From Schistocerca nitens (taxonomy: Eukaryota > Arthropoda > Insecta > Orthoptera > Acrididae): a stretch of 64,000 bases of DNA. Within the stretch, counting starts at the first letter, position 1. Every line of letters starts with the position of its first letter. The notes beneath the pieces are model-generated. The model searched no databases. It worked only from the letters and a program-made list of their open reading frames with translations, and had not been told where the DNA came from. The translations under genes and the position numbers were made by a program. The stretch covers positions 182,953,548-183,017,547 of the forward strand of contig NC_064618.1 of assembly GCF_023898315.1 (NCBI RefSeq). The letters run 5' to 3'. This document shows positions 31,087 to 41,148 of this stretch, one piece after another.

Positions 31087-32026
31087 ACAAGGGAACCTCC
31101 CCATCGCACCCTCGGCACATTTAATTATAAGTTGGCACAGTGGATAGGCCTTGAAAAACTGGACACAGATCAATTGAGAAAACAGGAAGAAGTTGTGTGG
31201 AACTATGAAAAAATAAGCAAAATATACAAACTGAGTAGTCCATGTGCAACATAAGCAACATCAAGACAAGATGCATCGTAGTAGCGCCGTGGTCCCGTGG
31301 TTAGCGTGAGCAAATGTGGAGCGAGAGGTCGTTGGTTCAAGTCCACCCTCGAGCGAAAAGGTTAATTTTTTATTTTCTGTTCATGTCACAAACTCTTATG
31401 TTTTCATCACTTTTATGGGAGTGATTATCACATCCACAAGAAAACCTGAATCGGGCAAGGTAGAAGAATCTTTTTACCCATTCGCCAAGTGTACAAGTTA
31501 GGTGGGTCGACAACATATTCCTGTCATGTGACGCATATGTCGTCACCAGTGTCGTATAGAATATATCAGACTGTTTTCCTGTGGAGGAATCGGTTGACCT
31601 ATGACCTTGCGATCAAATGTTTTCGGTTCCCATTGAAGAGGCACGGTTTTGCGGTGCGGTCGCAAAACACAGACACTAACCTTATTACAGTGAACGGAGA
31701 CGTCAATGAACGAACGGACAGATCATAACTTTACGAAAATAAAGAAAGTAAACTTATCACTCGAGGGAAGACTTGAACCAAGGACCTCTCGTTCCGCAGC
31801 TGCTCACGCTAACCACGGGACCACGGCGCTCCTATGCTTACATGATCCTTGATGTTGCGTATCTTGCGCATGGACTACTCAGTTTGTATATTTTGTTTAT
31901 TTTTTCATAGTTCCACACAACTTCTTCCTGTTTTCTCGATTGATCTGTGTTCAGTTTTTCAAGGCCTATCCACTGTGCCAATTTATAACTAAATCTGAGG
32001 GGGGTGCGATGGGGAGGTTCCCTTGT
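31087..32026. mobile_element. DNA transposon with ~280-bp TIRs, each holding a tRNA-like sequence
   Basis: 31087-31370 and 31745-32026 are long inverted repeats, starting acaagggaacctccccatcg. Each arm carries 'ggtcccgtggttagcgtgag' and a B-box-like 'ggttcaagtc', so a tRNA-like unit of about 70 bp occurs twice in opposite orientation (about 31284-31355 plus; 31760-31832 minus). The ~370-bp centre has no transposase. No clear target duplication was found, so the superfamily is open. Confidence 0.8.
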
Positions 32027-33105
32027 GAGAATATTTCTGTTGCATCTTCAGTGTTCGTCAATATTTATAATACTGACATAAGGGCAACTCTCCCCTCAGC
32101 TGGTCATTATATTGTCGTATTGACAATAATATTGAACATGTGAGAGACTCTACCTTCCATGTGCCATACTTCTTCTCCCACACACCTTCAAGATGGTGCA
32201 GCTGTTTCCTCCACTGTGCACACGCACATAAGCACATGGACCACAACTTCGCGTTCACATTGGAAAAACCCACCGGCGGTGAAATGGCACTGTGCATGGT
32301 CGGAGAAAGCGTAAATTTAACTTGTCCGTGCTTTGAGCTGCCAACTCAAGGCGAGCCGAGTGTCGGCGGGAATATCCGGAAATGCGACCCGGGCGGAGCG
32401 CAACGCGAGCTTCTCTCTGTCTCTCCCTCGAAATTCTTCCGCGGGCCAGATTGAAACCAATCGCGGGCCGCATCCCGCTCGCTGGCCGCCAGTTGCCGAC
32501 CCTGTGTCTACACGTAGCAACGAAGAGAGCGGAGGGGAAGCAAATAGAGAAGAGTGGGCACCGGGAAATGAGAGTGGCGCCTGTGCGCCAGCTTCCCGCA
32601 TAGCACTGGGCGCTGCCGTCCCTTCTAAAGCTGGCGACCGCGACGGGCGGGCGAGCAGAGAACTCGCCACGCATGCCAGCCCCAGGAGACAGTCCTCACC
32701 GCAGAGAAAACACACGCTAGTCGCCGGCGCGCCGCGGTTCGTTACATGGGGGAAACAGGCGACGCTCGCCCGGAGCCCTACAGCAGTCTCCCGTGGAGAA
32801 TGTGCAACGTATTGTGGAACACTTCTCAATTTCGTCAGTGTATTGTAAAAAACAATCGTTCTTCAGCGGCTTCTGTAAGATTACCTCACTGCTTTGCTCC
32901 ATACCAGGGGTGTAAAAAGGCTGAGGCATCAGGAGCTATGCTCCGGTACCCCCGAGAACGAGGGACATGCAGGCATCCAACAGAAAGACATGAAAAAATG
33001 AGGATAAAGTAAAATTCGTTTCCATCGTTATCTTCGTTGCGTTTGCGTCCAAATGACAGAACTAAGTACTGGCGAACATTGTCAGCATCCATCAGACACG
33101 CTCTA
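32027..33105. other. Unassigned; CpG-dense 32330-32800 with a hAT-like end at ~32440-32508
   Basis: 32330-32800 is GC- and CpG-rich, so long frames are open on both strands (32333-32848 plus; 32317-32829 and 32255-32674 minus). Their composition is Arg/Ala/Ser/Pro-rich and motif-free, so I call none. 'aatcgcgggccgcatcccgc' through 'gttgccgaccctg' resembles the right end of a hAT element, but no partner end was found. Confidence 0.45.
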
Positions 33106-33261
33106 AGGAAAAAAAAGGAGCATCACGAAGGTATTGTCCCAACGGGACGCAAATCGGTAGACCTGATGTACAGGTACAGAAAAACAGATGATAAAAATTT
33201 CAGAAAAACTGGTTGATTTATTCGAGAGAAAAACTTGAGCAAGTCAGTAACAGATGGTCCA

Positions 33262-33456
33262 AGATGTTCAAATGTGTGTAGATTCCTGAGGTCATCAATC
33301 TCTAGACATACACAGTACTTAAACTAGCTTGACACTAAACGGTAAGGACAGCAGACACACTCATGCCCGAGGGAGGACTCGAACCTCCGGCGGGAGGGGA
33401 GGCACGATTCGTGGACATGGCGCCTCTAACAGCGCGGCCAGTCCGAGCGGCGCTGG
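33262..33456 (-). mobile_element. tRNA-derived SINE, family 2 (inside the Tc1-like arm)
   Basis: Minus orientation, with 'cccgagggaggactcgaacc' (complement of the B box region). The short TSD tggtcca is at 33255-33261 and 33457-33463, and the Tc1-like arm continues on both sides. Confidence 0.8.
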
Positions 33457-33951
33457 TGGTCCACCTCTGGCCCTTGTGCAAGAAATTATTGGGGCTTGGC
33501 ACTGTGTCCTTCTGTAGGATGTCGCGCCAAAGTCAGTCCAGTTGGCATGTTAGGTCATAAAAATTCGGAGCTAGCTGGAGCATCCTGCACGTAACGCTCC
33601 AAACGTACTTAATTGTGGAGAGATCCGGGCACCTAGCTGGCCAATATACAGGGTGGTCCATTGATCGTGACCGGGGCAAATGTCTCACGAAATAAGCGTC
33701 AAACTAAAAAACTACAAAGAACGAAACTTGTATAGCTTGAAGGGGAAAAACCAGATGGCGCTATGGTTGGCCCACTAGATGGCGCTCCCATAGGTCAAAC
33801 GGATATCAACTGCGTTTTTTAAAATAGGAACCCCCATTTTTATTACATATTCGTGTAGTACGTAAAGCAATGTAAATGTTTTAGTTGGACCACTTTTTTC
33901 GCTTTGTGATAGATGGTGCTGTAATAGTCACAAAAATATGGCTCACAATTG

Positions 33952-34146
33952 GCTTCAAATGGCTCTGAGTACTATGGGACTTAACTTCTGAGGTCATCAG
34001 TCCCCTAGAACTTAGAACTACTTAAACCTAACTAACCTAAGGACATCACACACATCCATGCCCGAAGCAGGATTCGAACCTGCGACCGTAGCGGTTGCGC
34101 GGTTCCAGACTGTAGCGCCTAGAACCGCACGGCCACTTCGGACGGC
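33952..34146 (-). mobile_element. tRNA-derived SINE, family 1 (inside mariner-like)
   Basis: Minus orientation with a perfect 12-bp TSD ggctcacaattg (33940-33951 and 34147-34158). This is the innermost layer of a three-level nest. Confidence 0.95.
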
Positions 34147-34322
34147 GGCTCACAATTGTAGACGAACAGTTGGTAATAGGTAGGTTTTTTAAATTAAAAT
34201 ACAGAACATAGGTACGTTTGAACATTTTATTTCGGTTGTTCCAAGGTGATACATGTACCTTTGTGAACTTATCATTTCTGAGAACGCATGCTGTTACAGC
34301 GTGATTACCTGTAAATATCACA

Positions 34323-35327
34323 TTAATGCAATAAATCCTTAAAATGATGTACGTCAACCTCAATGCATTTGGCAATACGTGTAACGACATTCCTCTCAAC
34401 AGCGAGTAGTTCGCCTTCCGTAATGTTTGCACATGCATTGACAATGCGCTGATGCGTGTTGTCAGGCGTTGTCGGTGGATCACGATAGCAAATATCCTTC
34501 AACTTTCCCCACAGAAGGAAATTAGTGGACGTCAAATCCGGTGAACGTGCTTCGACGACCAATCCACGTGTCATGAAATATTCTATTGAATACCGCTTAA
34601 ACCGCAGGTGGGCTATGTGCCGAACATCGTTCATGTTGGAAGTACATCGCCATTCTGTCATGTAGTGAAACATCTTGTAGTAATATCGGTAGAACATTAC
34701 GTAGGAAATCAGAATACATTGCACCATTTAGATTGCCATCGATAAAATGGGGCCTATTATCCTTCCTTCCATAATGCCGCACCATACATTAACCTGCCAA
34801 GGTCGCTGATGTTCCACTTGTCGCAGCCATCGTGGATTTTCCGTTGCCCAATAGTGCATATTATGCCGGTTTATGTCACCGCTGTTTGTGAATGACACTT
34901 CGTTGCTAAATAGAACGCGTGCAAAAAATCTGTCATCGTCCCGTAATTTCTCTTTTGCCCAGTGGCAGAACTGTACACGACGTTCAAAGTCAGAGCCATG
35001 CAATTCCTGGTGCATAGAAATATGGTACGGATGCAATCGATGTTGATGTAGCATTCTTAGCACCGACGTTTTTGAGATTCCCGATTCTCGAGCAATTTGT
35101 CTGCTACTGATGTGCGGATTAGCCGCGACAGCAGTTTAAACTCCTACTTGCGCATCATCATTTGTTTCAGGTCGTGGTTGACGTTTCACATGTTGCTGAA
35201 CACTTCCTGTTTCCTTAAATAACGTAACTATCCGGCGAACGGTCCGGAAACTTCGGATGATGTCGTCCAGGATACCGAGCAGCATACATAGCACACGCCC
35301 GATGGGCATTTTGATCATAATAGCCAT
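34323..35327 (-). pseudogene. Mariner/Tc-superfamily transposase, broken
   Basis: Minus-strand pieces occur in order: an N-terminal HTH-like 'FRTVRRIVTLFKETGSVQQH' (35136-35327); 'LRMLHQHRLHPYHISMHQEL' and 'FFARVLFSNEVSFTNSGD' (34728-35063), where the first catalytic Asp of the usual FSDE is Asn; then 'IDGNLNGAMYSDFLRNVLPI' (34597-34785) and 'YRDPPTTPDNTHQRIVNACA' (34323-34727). Frames shift at least twice, and the Asp-to-Asn change alone would be expected to kill catalysis. Confidence 0.82.
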
Positions 35328-36670
35328 ACATCAATACGATATCGACCTTTTCCGCAATTGGTAAAGGGTCTATTTTAACACGGGTAATGTATCACGAAGC
35401 AAATACCGTCCGAACTGGAGGAATGTTACGTGATACCACGTACTTACAGGTTTGTGACTATTACAGCGCCATCTATCACAAAGCGAAAAAAGTGGTCCAA
35501 CTCAAACATTTACATTCCTTACGTACTACACGAATATGTAATAAAAAATGGGGGTTCCTATTAAAAAAAACGCAGTTGATAACCGTTTGACCTATGGCAG
35601 CGCCAACTAGCGGGCCAACCATAGCGCCATCTGGTTTCCCCCTTCAAGCTAGACGAGTTTCGTTCTTTGTAGTTTTTTCGTTTGATGCTTACTTTGCAAG
35701 ATATTTGGGCCGGTCACTATCAACGGACCACCCTGTAGGGTTCGGTAAGCACTGAGACAAGCAGTAGAAACACTCGTCGTGTGCGGGCTGTCATTACATG
35801 CTGAAATGTAAGCCCAGGAATGCTCCCCATGAGGGGCAACGAAACGGAGCATAGAAAATCAACCCACTGTGCTGTTCACGTTGCACGGATGACAACCAAA
35901 GAGATTTTTCTACGAGGAGAAATGGCACTCCAGACCATCAGGCTCCTGTTTGTCTGGCTATAAGCGGGGTGTCAGTCAGGTTGGTACCCCACACGTGTCT
36001 TGTGCGTACCAGGAGCCTCCATGGCCAGCAAAAACGTGTCTATATACGTCCCAGGCAGCTGTGGGATACCTACCTAACTGTCGTCAGCGCAAGACCGGAC
36101 ATCCGGGACTGATGGCTTGGAGTGTCATTTCTTTTCATAGCAGGATCGATTTGGTTATCATCCGCGGCGCCCTTACAACACATCGGTATGTCGTCGATAT
36201 TCTATGCCTTCAAGAGAAGCGGGGTGTCACATTTCATTAAGATAATGCCCTCCTTCCCACGACTGGAATTTCTACTGCTTGTATTCCTGCTTGCCAAACC
36301 CTTCCCCGGCCAGCAGTGTCACTTGATATCTGCCTAATAGAGAATGTTTGGGGAATTGTGGACAGGTCCCTTCTATCATCTGGGGAGTTTGACGATCTTG
36401 GCGCTAACTGGACGGAACTTGGCACGATATCCCTCAGGAGGACATTCAACAACTCTGTCAACACCACGCCTAATGACTGCTTACAAAAGGGCCAGAAAAG
36501 CTTCAACACCTTATTGACTTGTTCAATTTGTGAAGTACTTTCTTTTGTAAAAACCATCAAAATTTTCTGAAATTGTGATCATCTGTTTGTCTGTACATGT
36601 ACAGTAACATGTACGGTACATCTACCGATTTTCGCCCCATTCAGATAATTTCTTCGTGGTACGTCGTTTC

Positions 36671-37159
36671 TTTTTGGTAGAGGGTATTACTTGGAAGAAC
36701 AAAGCATACGAAATGCAAAGAGAAAGGTGTGAAAACGAAGATGAGATCTTAAAGACAGATGTTGAGGGAGGGAATAGATAAATAAACTGTACCGGGAGAT
36801 GTTTTGTAGTGTAATGGGGGCGCCACTTGTAATAGATGTCTGTGGGTTTGGGCAGGTGATTCTCTGATGTAAATGGAAGAGAGATGTCAGAAAAACAATT
36901 TCTTTGGCTTTCTACTTAGACACAGGGAGAAACGTTGCATCTGTAGCAGGGGGGCGTCACATGTCAGTATTGAAACTCAGACTGGGACAGGCTAGTATAA
37001 TCATGATAGTGTCAACGCTTCTAGGCCACAAGGTGCGAATGCTATCTTACTAGCAGCGCATTGTGAGCCGCCTCGGCTGTGTGTCAGGTGATAGCTCAAT
37101 ACTGTACCCGTAATGGAACGAGCTGGCATGCGGCCCCAGTAGTAGAGTTATTTCGATTT
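36671..37159. other. Unassigned stretch
   Basis: No recognisable gene or element ends. Confidence 0.45.
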
Positions 37160-38249
37160 TTTCCCTTCTGGCTGGTTGGATGCGGTCCGCCACGAATTCC
37201 TCTCTCGGGCTAACCTCCTCATGTCAGAATAGCCCGTGCCCTATGTATCGTCTCAGTTGTGAGATTGGATTCGTGATTTCCTGTCAGGAAGGTTGCAGTT
37301 CGTAGTAATAGACCGCAAATCATCGAGCAAAACTGAAGTGATATCAGGTGTTCCCCAGGGAAGCGTCCTGGGACCTCTGCTGTTCCTGATCTATATAAAT
37401 GACCTGGGTGACAATCTGAGCAGTTAGGTTGTTCGCAGATGATGCTGTAATTTACCGTCTAGTAAGGTCATCCGAAGACCAGTATCAGTTGTAAAGCGAT
37501 TTAGAAAAGATTGCTGTATGGTGTGGCAGGTGGCAGTTGACGCTAAATAACGAAAAGTGTGAGGTGATCCACATGAGTTCCAAAAGAAATCCGTTGGAAT
37601 TCGATTACTCGATAAATAGTATAATTCTCAAGGCTGTCAATTCAACTAAGTACCTGGGTGTTAAAATTACGAACAACTTCAGTTGGAAAGACCAGATAGG
37701 TAATATTGTGGGGAAGGCGAGCCAAAGGTTGCGTTTCATTGGCAGGGCACTGAGAAGATGCAACAAGTCCACTAAAGAGACAGCTTACACTACACTCGTT
37801 CGTCCTCTGTTAGAATATTGCTGCGCGGTGTGGGATCCTTACCAGGTGGGATTGAAGGAGGACATCGAAAGGGTGCAAAAAAGGGCAGCTCGTTTTGTAT
37901 TATCACGTAATAGGGGAGAGAGTGTGGCAGATATGATACGCGAATTGGGATGGAAGTCATTGAAGCAAAGACTTTTTCGTCGCGGCGAGATCTATTTACG
38001 AAATTTCAGTCACCAACTTTCTCTTCCGAATGCGAAAATATTTTGTTGAGCCCAACCTACATAGGTAGGAATGATCATCAAAATAAAATAAGAGAAATCA
38101 GAGCTCGAACAGAAAGGTTTAGGTGTTCGTTTTTCCCGCGCGCTGTTCGGGAGTGGAATGGTAGAGAGATAGTATGATTGTGGTTCGACTAACCCTCTGC
38201 CAAGCACTTAAATGTGAATTGCAGAGTAGTCATGTAGATGTAGATGTAG
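37160..38249 (+). mobile_element. LINE 3' end with atgtag tail, 5'-truncated
   Basis: RT begins mid-domain on the plus strand with a broken '[20 protein letters not shown]'-type block (about 37345-37405) and an ADDAVIYR block (about 37436). It then continues in an open frame and ends in a 3' tail with atgtag repeats (38233-38249). The same family is present inverted at 61031-61965. Confidence 0.85.
37537..38049 (+). pseudogene. LINE reverse transcriptase C-terminal region
   Basis: A 170-codon open stretch contains 'NSTKYLGVKITNNFSWKDQI', 'KASQRLRFIGRALRRCNKST', 'VRPLLEYCCAVWDPYQVGL' and 'VQKRAARFVLSRNRGES', the thumb/C-terminal blocks of CR1/Jockey-type LINE proteins. The upstream palm domain has stops (for example TAG near 37422), so this is a fragment of a dead copy. 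A frameshift near 38040 moves the last residues to another frame (37950-38177). Confidence 0.82.
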
Positions 38250-38337
38250 CCTATGTAGGCTGCTGCATCATTACCCAGAGTAAAAAATCTGTGACTTGAG
38301 AGCGGTGGCTGGCGCTGCCAGACCCCAGTGAGAGGGT

Positions 38338-38552
38338 TGACTCGCATTCGGGAAGATGACGATTGCCATCCTGATTTAGGTTTTCGTAGATTTTCTTAAA
38401 TTTGTTAAGGCAGAGGCTGGGATAGTTCGTTTGAAAAGTCACTACCGACCTCCTCCTCCATCCTTCCCTAATTCGAGCCTTTGCTCCGTCTATAATGACC
38501 ACGTTGTCGATGAGATGTTAAACAGTCATGTCTTCCTCCTCCCACTGGCTGT
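38338..38552 (+). mobile_element. SINE-like repeat ('catcctgatttaggtttt' type)
   Basis: 'attcgggaagatgacgattg', 'gccatcctgatttaggtttt', 'ctccatccttccctaattcg' and 'ttgtcgatgagatgttaaac' in order resemble a widespread arthropod SINE body. Its tRNA B-box portion appears deleted between 'gacgatt' and 'gccatcc'. It is cut by, or ends at, the LTR element insertion at 38564. Confidence 0.6.
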
Positions 38553-38567
38553 GGAGTAGGAATACCT

Positions 38568-39116
38568 TGAAACGTCCCCTTTGAACAATTTTACAGGACT
38601 GTGCTTAAACTGACGCACAATATTTTTAGCGCAACGCAATCTGACTTTCAATAATCTCTACAAGAGAATGGCCCTGACTAACATTAAACTATACCTTTCA
38701 CAAATCACTTACCTCACAAAAATCTTCGCTACTCAAGCTACTGCAATACAGCAAGCGCCACTACTGCCAGCTAAATAAAAGATTCAAACTATGGAAGGCA
38801 CTAACTACTGATAGGGATAGTTAGCAAATGAAAGATATTAATAGAGAACAAACACTGTATTTACCTTAATAGTCATAATATATATAGCAGTTCATGACAA
38901 ATTACAAAACTCCACCATCTCTCTCCCCACATCCACCACTGCTGGCGGCTCACCTCCAACTGCGCAACGCTATGCGCTGTTCACAGCCAGCTGCCTAACA
39001 CTACAATGGCGAGTATTACAACAATGCAAAGCAGCCACAGGCTGCACACAGCACAGCCAGTGATTTTCATACAGAGGTGGCGTTACCAATAAAAAAACCT
39101 AAACAGCCTACTTACA
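38568..39116 (-). repeat. 3' LTR of the gag-only retrotransposon
   Basis: Near-identical to 47659-48210. Inside its edge, 39119-39142 is purine-rich on the minus strand (gtggggagcatgggggc), a plausible polypurine tract for plus-strand priming. Confidence 0.88.
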
Positions 39117-39142
39117 TAGCCCCCATGCTCCCCACAAAAAAT

Positions 39143-41146
39143 TTTACAAATTTTTTTGGGCACTGGCCAATACATATTTGTTAAAATTTTTCATAATCGT
39201 AATTACAATAACAAAGAAATCAAATGCACACACTTATTGATACAATGTTGGTCAAAAGCTAAAATTTTCTCACAGTCCATAAAGACAGTCCTGATCATTC
39301 ATCACATTGCAGTGTTTTTCTCAAAGTCTGAGCAGTAAAAGAAAATGCACACGGAAGTAGTGGATTTCCATGCAGTCTTGAAGAAGTAGCCTTGTCCTTC
39401 CAATGGAAAGACAGTGCTGACTCTTGACATGCTGACAGTTAATGGGCCACAACAGAGCAAACCCACAGCGGAGTCAGTCGAAGTTTTGAAGAAGATTGGT
39501 AGGTAGGTCATCACAGAGCAGACCCACTGCAGTCCTGGTAGAGATTACGGTACTGGTGGGCCACCAGAGGTGCAGACCCACTGCAGTCCTTGTAGAAATA
39601 ATGGTATTGATGGATCATCAAAGATGTAGACCCACTGTAGTCCTTGTAGAGATAATGGTACTGGTGGGCCACCAGAGGTGCAGACCCACTGCAGTCCTTG
39701 TAGAGATGGCCAGCAGCCATCTGTTGCGACTGTGCAGGTGCACAATCACCATCGAAGAGTCTTGTGGATAATGTAGCAAGTCCATAACCACCACTTGTGC
39801 ACTCACAAAGTTTTTGGAATTGTCCTTAGAACCAGCAATGCTGTTATCCAGTCCCTTGCTGAATTATTAACACACGTGCAAACACTAACAGTCCCTACTT
39901 CTCACATATTGTCCATATACTATGACCAACAGAAATGTGTGCAGTGAAATGAATGCTTACAAGTTACTTAGTTTGATAAACTGGTGTCAATTACAATTTT
40001 ATAACATGAGAATACAATTACAAAGATACAAAATACATCATTAAAGAACATAACAATACAGATAACATTTGTAGTACAGGCTTTACAAAAGAATCGAAAT
40101 AACATATACATTAGTGTTACAGGAATTATGACATAAGTAAATACATAAAAGTTCAGAATAACTTTGGAAACATCAACTTCACGCATGAGCATTAAAACAA
40201 AACAGAATAAATAATGTCTAAGCATATTTACAAGTTAAATAACATATTATTAAAACCAATTATATTTGAGGATAACAGTATTCCTCATCATAGTGAATAG
40301 TATTAGAAAAAAAATTCTATGAAACTACACAGCGACAGGAAGAAAACAAATACACAAGGGAACACAAACACATAGGGGGATAACACAATGGAAAGGACAG
40401 GGTTCGTTTTCAGTGTAACTTTTGGTACTGCAGTATTTTGCGAACAAAACCTATTTTGTTCTTGGAGATCTCCCTTCGTTCATCATTATTCCCAAAAAGT
40501 CCTATCTATACCTGCTTTCTGTATTCGATTCATATTTCTTTCAAAATAATTATTTCTCAGTGCACAATACTCATTTTTGCTAAATCTGGTTCATATAACC
40601 TCCAAAGCATTCTTTCCCTATTCTCCATAGTTAGGTTCTTATATAGTCTACTCCCTCTTAAACTAACTTAAATCTACTGAGCTCAGATATTAAACTAAGG
40701 GACGAGGCAATGCAGCAGCATAAAACAATTAACACAAACAACAATGATAAAAAATAGAAAAGGCAAAGCAAGCAGCATAAATTAGCAAAGCAAATGCAAT
40801 ATTACAACTAATATAAGGCAATGAGCAGCAAACAAGAAAAATAAATCTGGCTTAGCAGAGTAACACAAATTAAAATTCAGTAGCACTATGCCTGGCAAAC
40901 AGCATAACTTATACCTAAACATGACAAAGTTCAAGCAGAAAAAGTAATACACTAAAAATGGCCATGTCTAATACCTATGTCACATCTTAACACTAGAGTG
41001 ATGCATCACAATTTATTCTACAAAAGAAATTAACAAGTATTTGAAAAGAAAACTATGATTGCAGTGCCTGTGAAGGTAAATGTCTTTTTGTGCTCCCTCA
41101 TTTTTTTAAAAAAAAATTATTATTTACTCGATCTGTAGACAGAAAA
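39143..41146. other. Non-coding interior of the LTR element (3' part)
   Basis: AT-rich sequence between the polypurine tract and the Tc1 insertion. Apart from the 54-bp minisatellite I see no gene and no pol motifs on either strand. Confidence 0.7.
39519..39734. repeat. 54-bp minisatellite, four units
   Basis: 'cagacccactg' (third unit 'tagacccactg') recurs at 39519, 39573, 39627 and 39681, exactly 54 bp apart. Open frames over it (39496-39771 plus, 39511-39720 minus and others) are by-products. It lies in the non-coding 3' part of the LTR element. Confidence 0.92.
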
Positions 41147-41148
41147 TA

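Larger units (their letters stand above)
33649..35735 (-). mobile_element. Mariner-like element with ~280-bp TIRs
   Basis: Ends CAGGGTGGTCCATTGATCGTGA... and ...GGACCACCCTG are inverted matches that continue for about 280 bp (including 'gcgctatggttggccc' and 'tttgtgatagatggtgct' and their complements near 35640 and 35470). TA duplications lie at 33647-33648 and 35736-35737. It splits the left arm of the palindromic Tc1-like element and itself holds a SINE at 33952-34146. Confidence 0.88.
33110..36670. mobile_element. Palindromic duplication of half a Tc1-like element (with nested insertions)
   Basis: The outer left sequence 'ggagcatcacgaaggtattg' (33117) and the outer right 'ttcttcgtggtacgtcgtt' (about 36650) are the same end in opposite orientation. 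The left arm (33110-33648 continuing at 35738-36005) and the right arm (36022-36670) both encode the C-terminal half of a Tc1-like transposase, minus and plus respectively. They meet head-to-head near 36010-36022. The left arm is split by a family-2 SINE and a mariner-like element. Confidence 0.72.

Noticed and set aside
32255..32848. Overlapping ORFs of 171, 170 and 139 codons on both strands
   Set aside because: The stretch is GC/CpG-rich, so stops are rare in every frame. The peptides are low in motifs and mutually overlapping.
39496..39806. Several 62-91-codon ORFs with repeated PTAVLVE or GLQWVC-like peptides
   Set aside because: They are translations of the 54-bp minisatellite in several frames on both strands, not genes.
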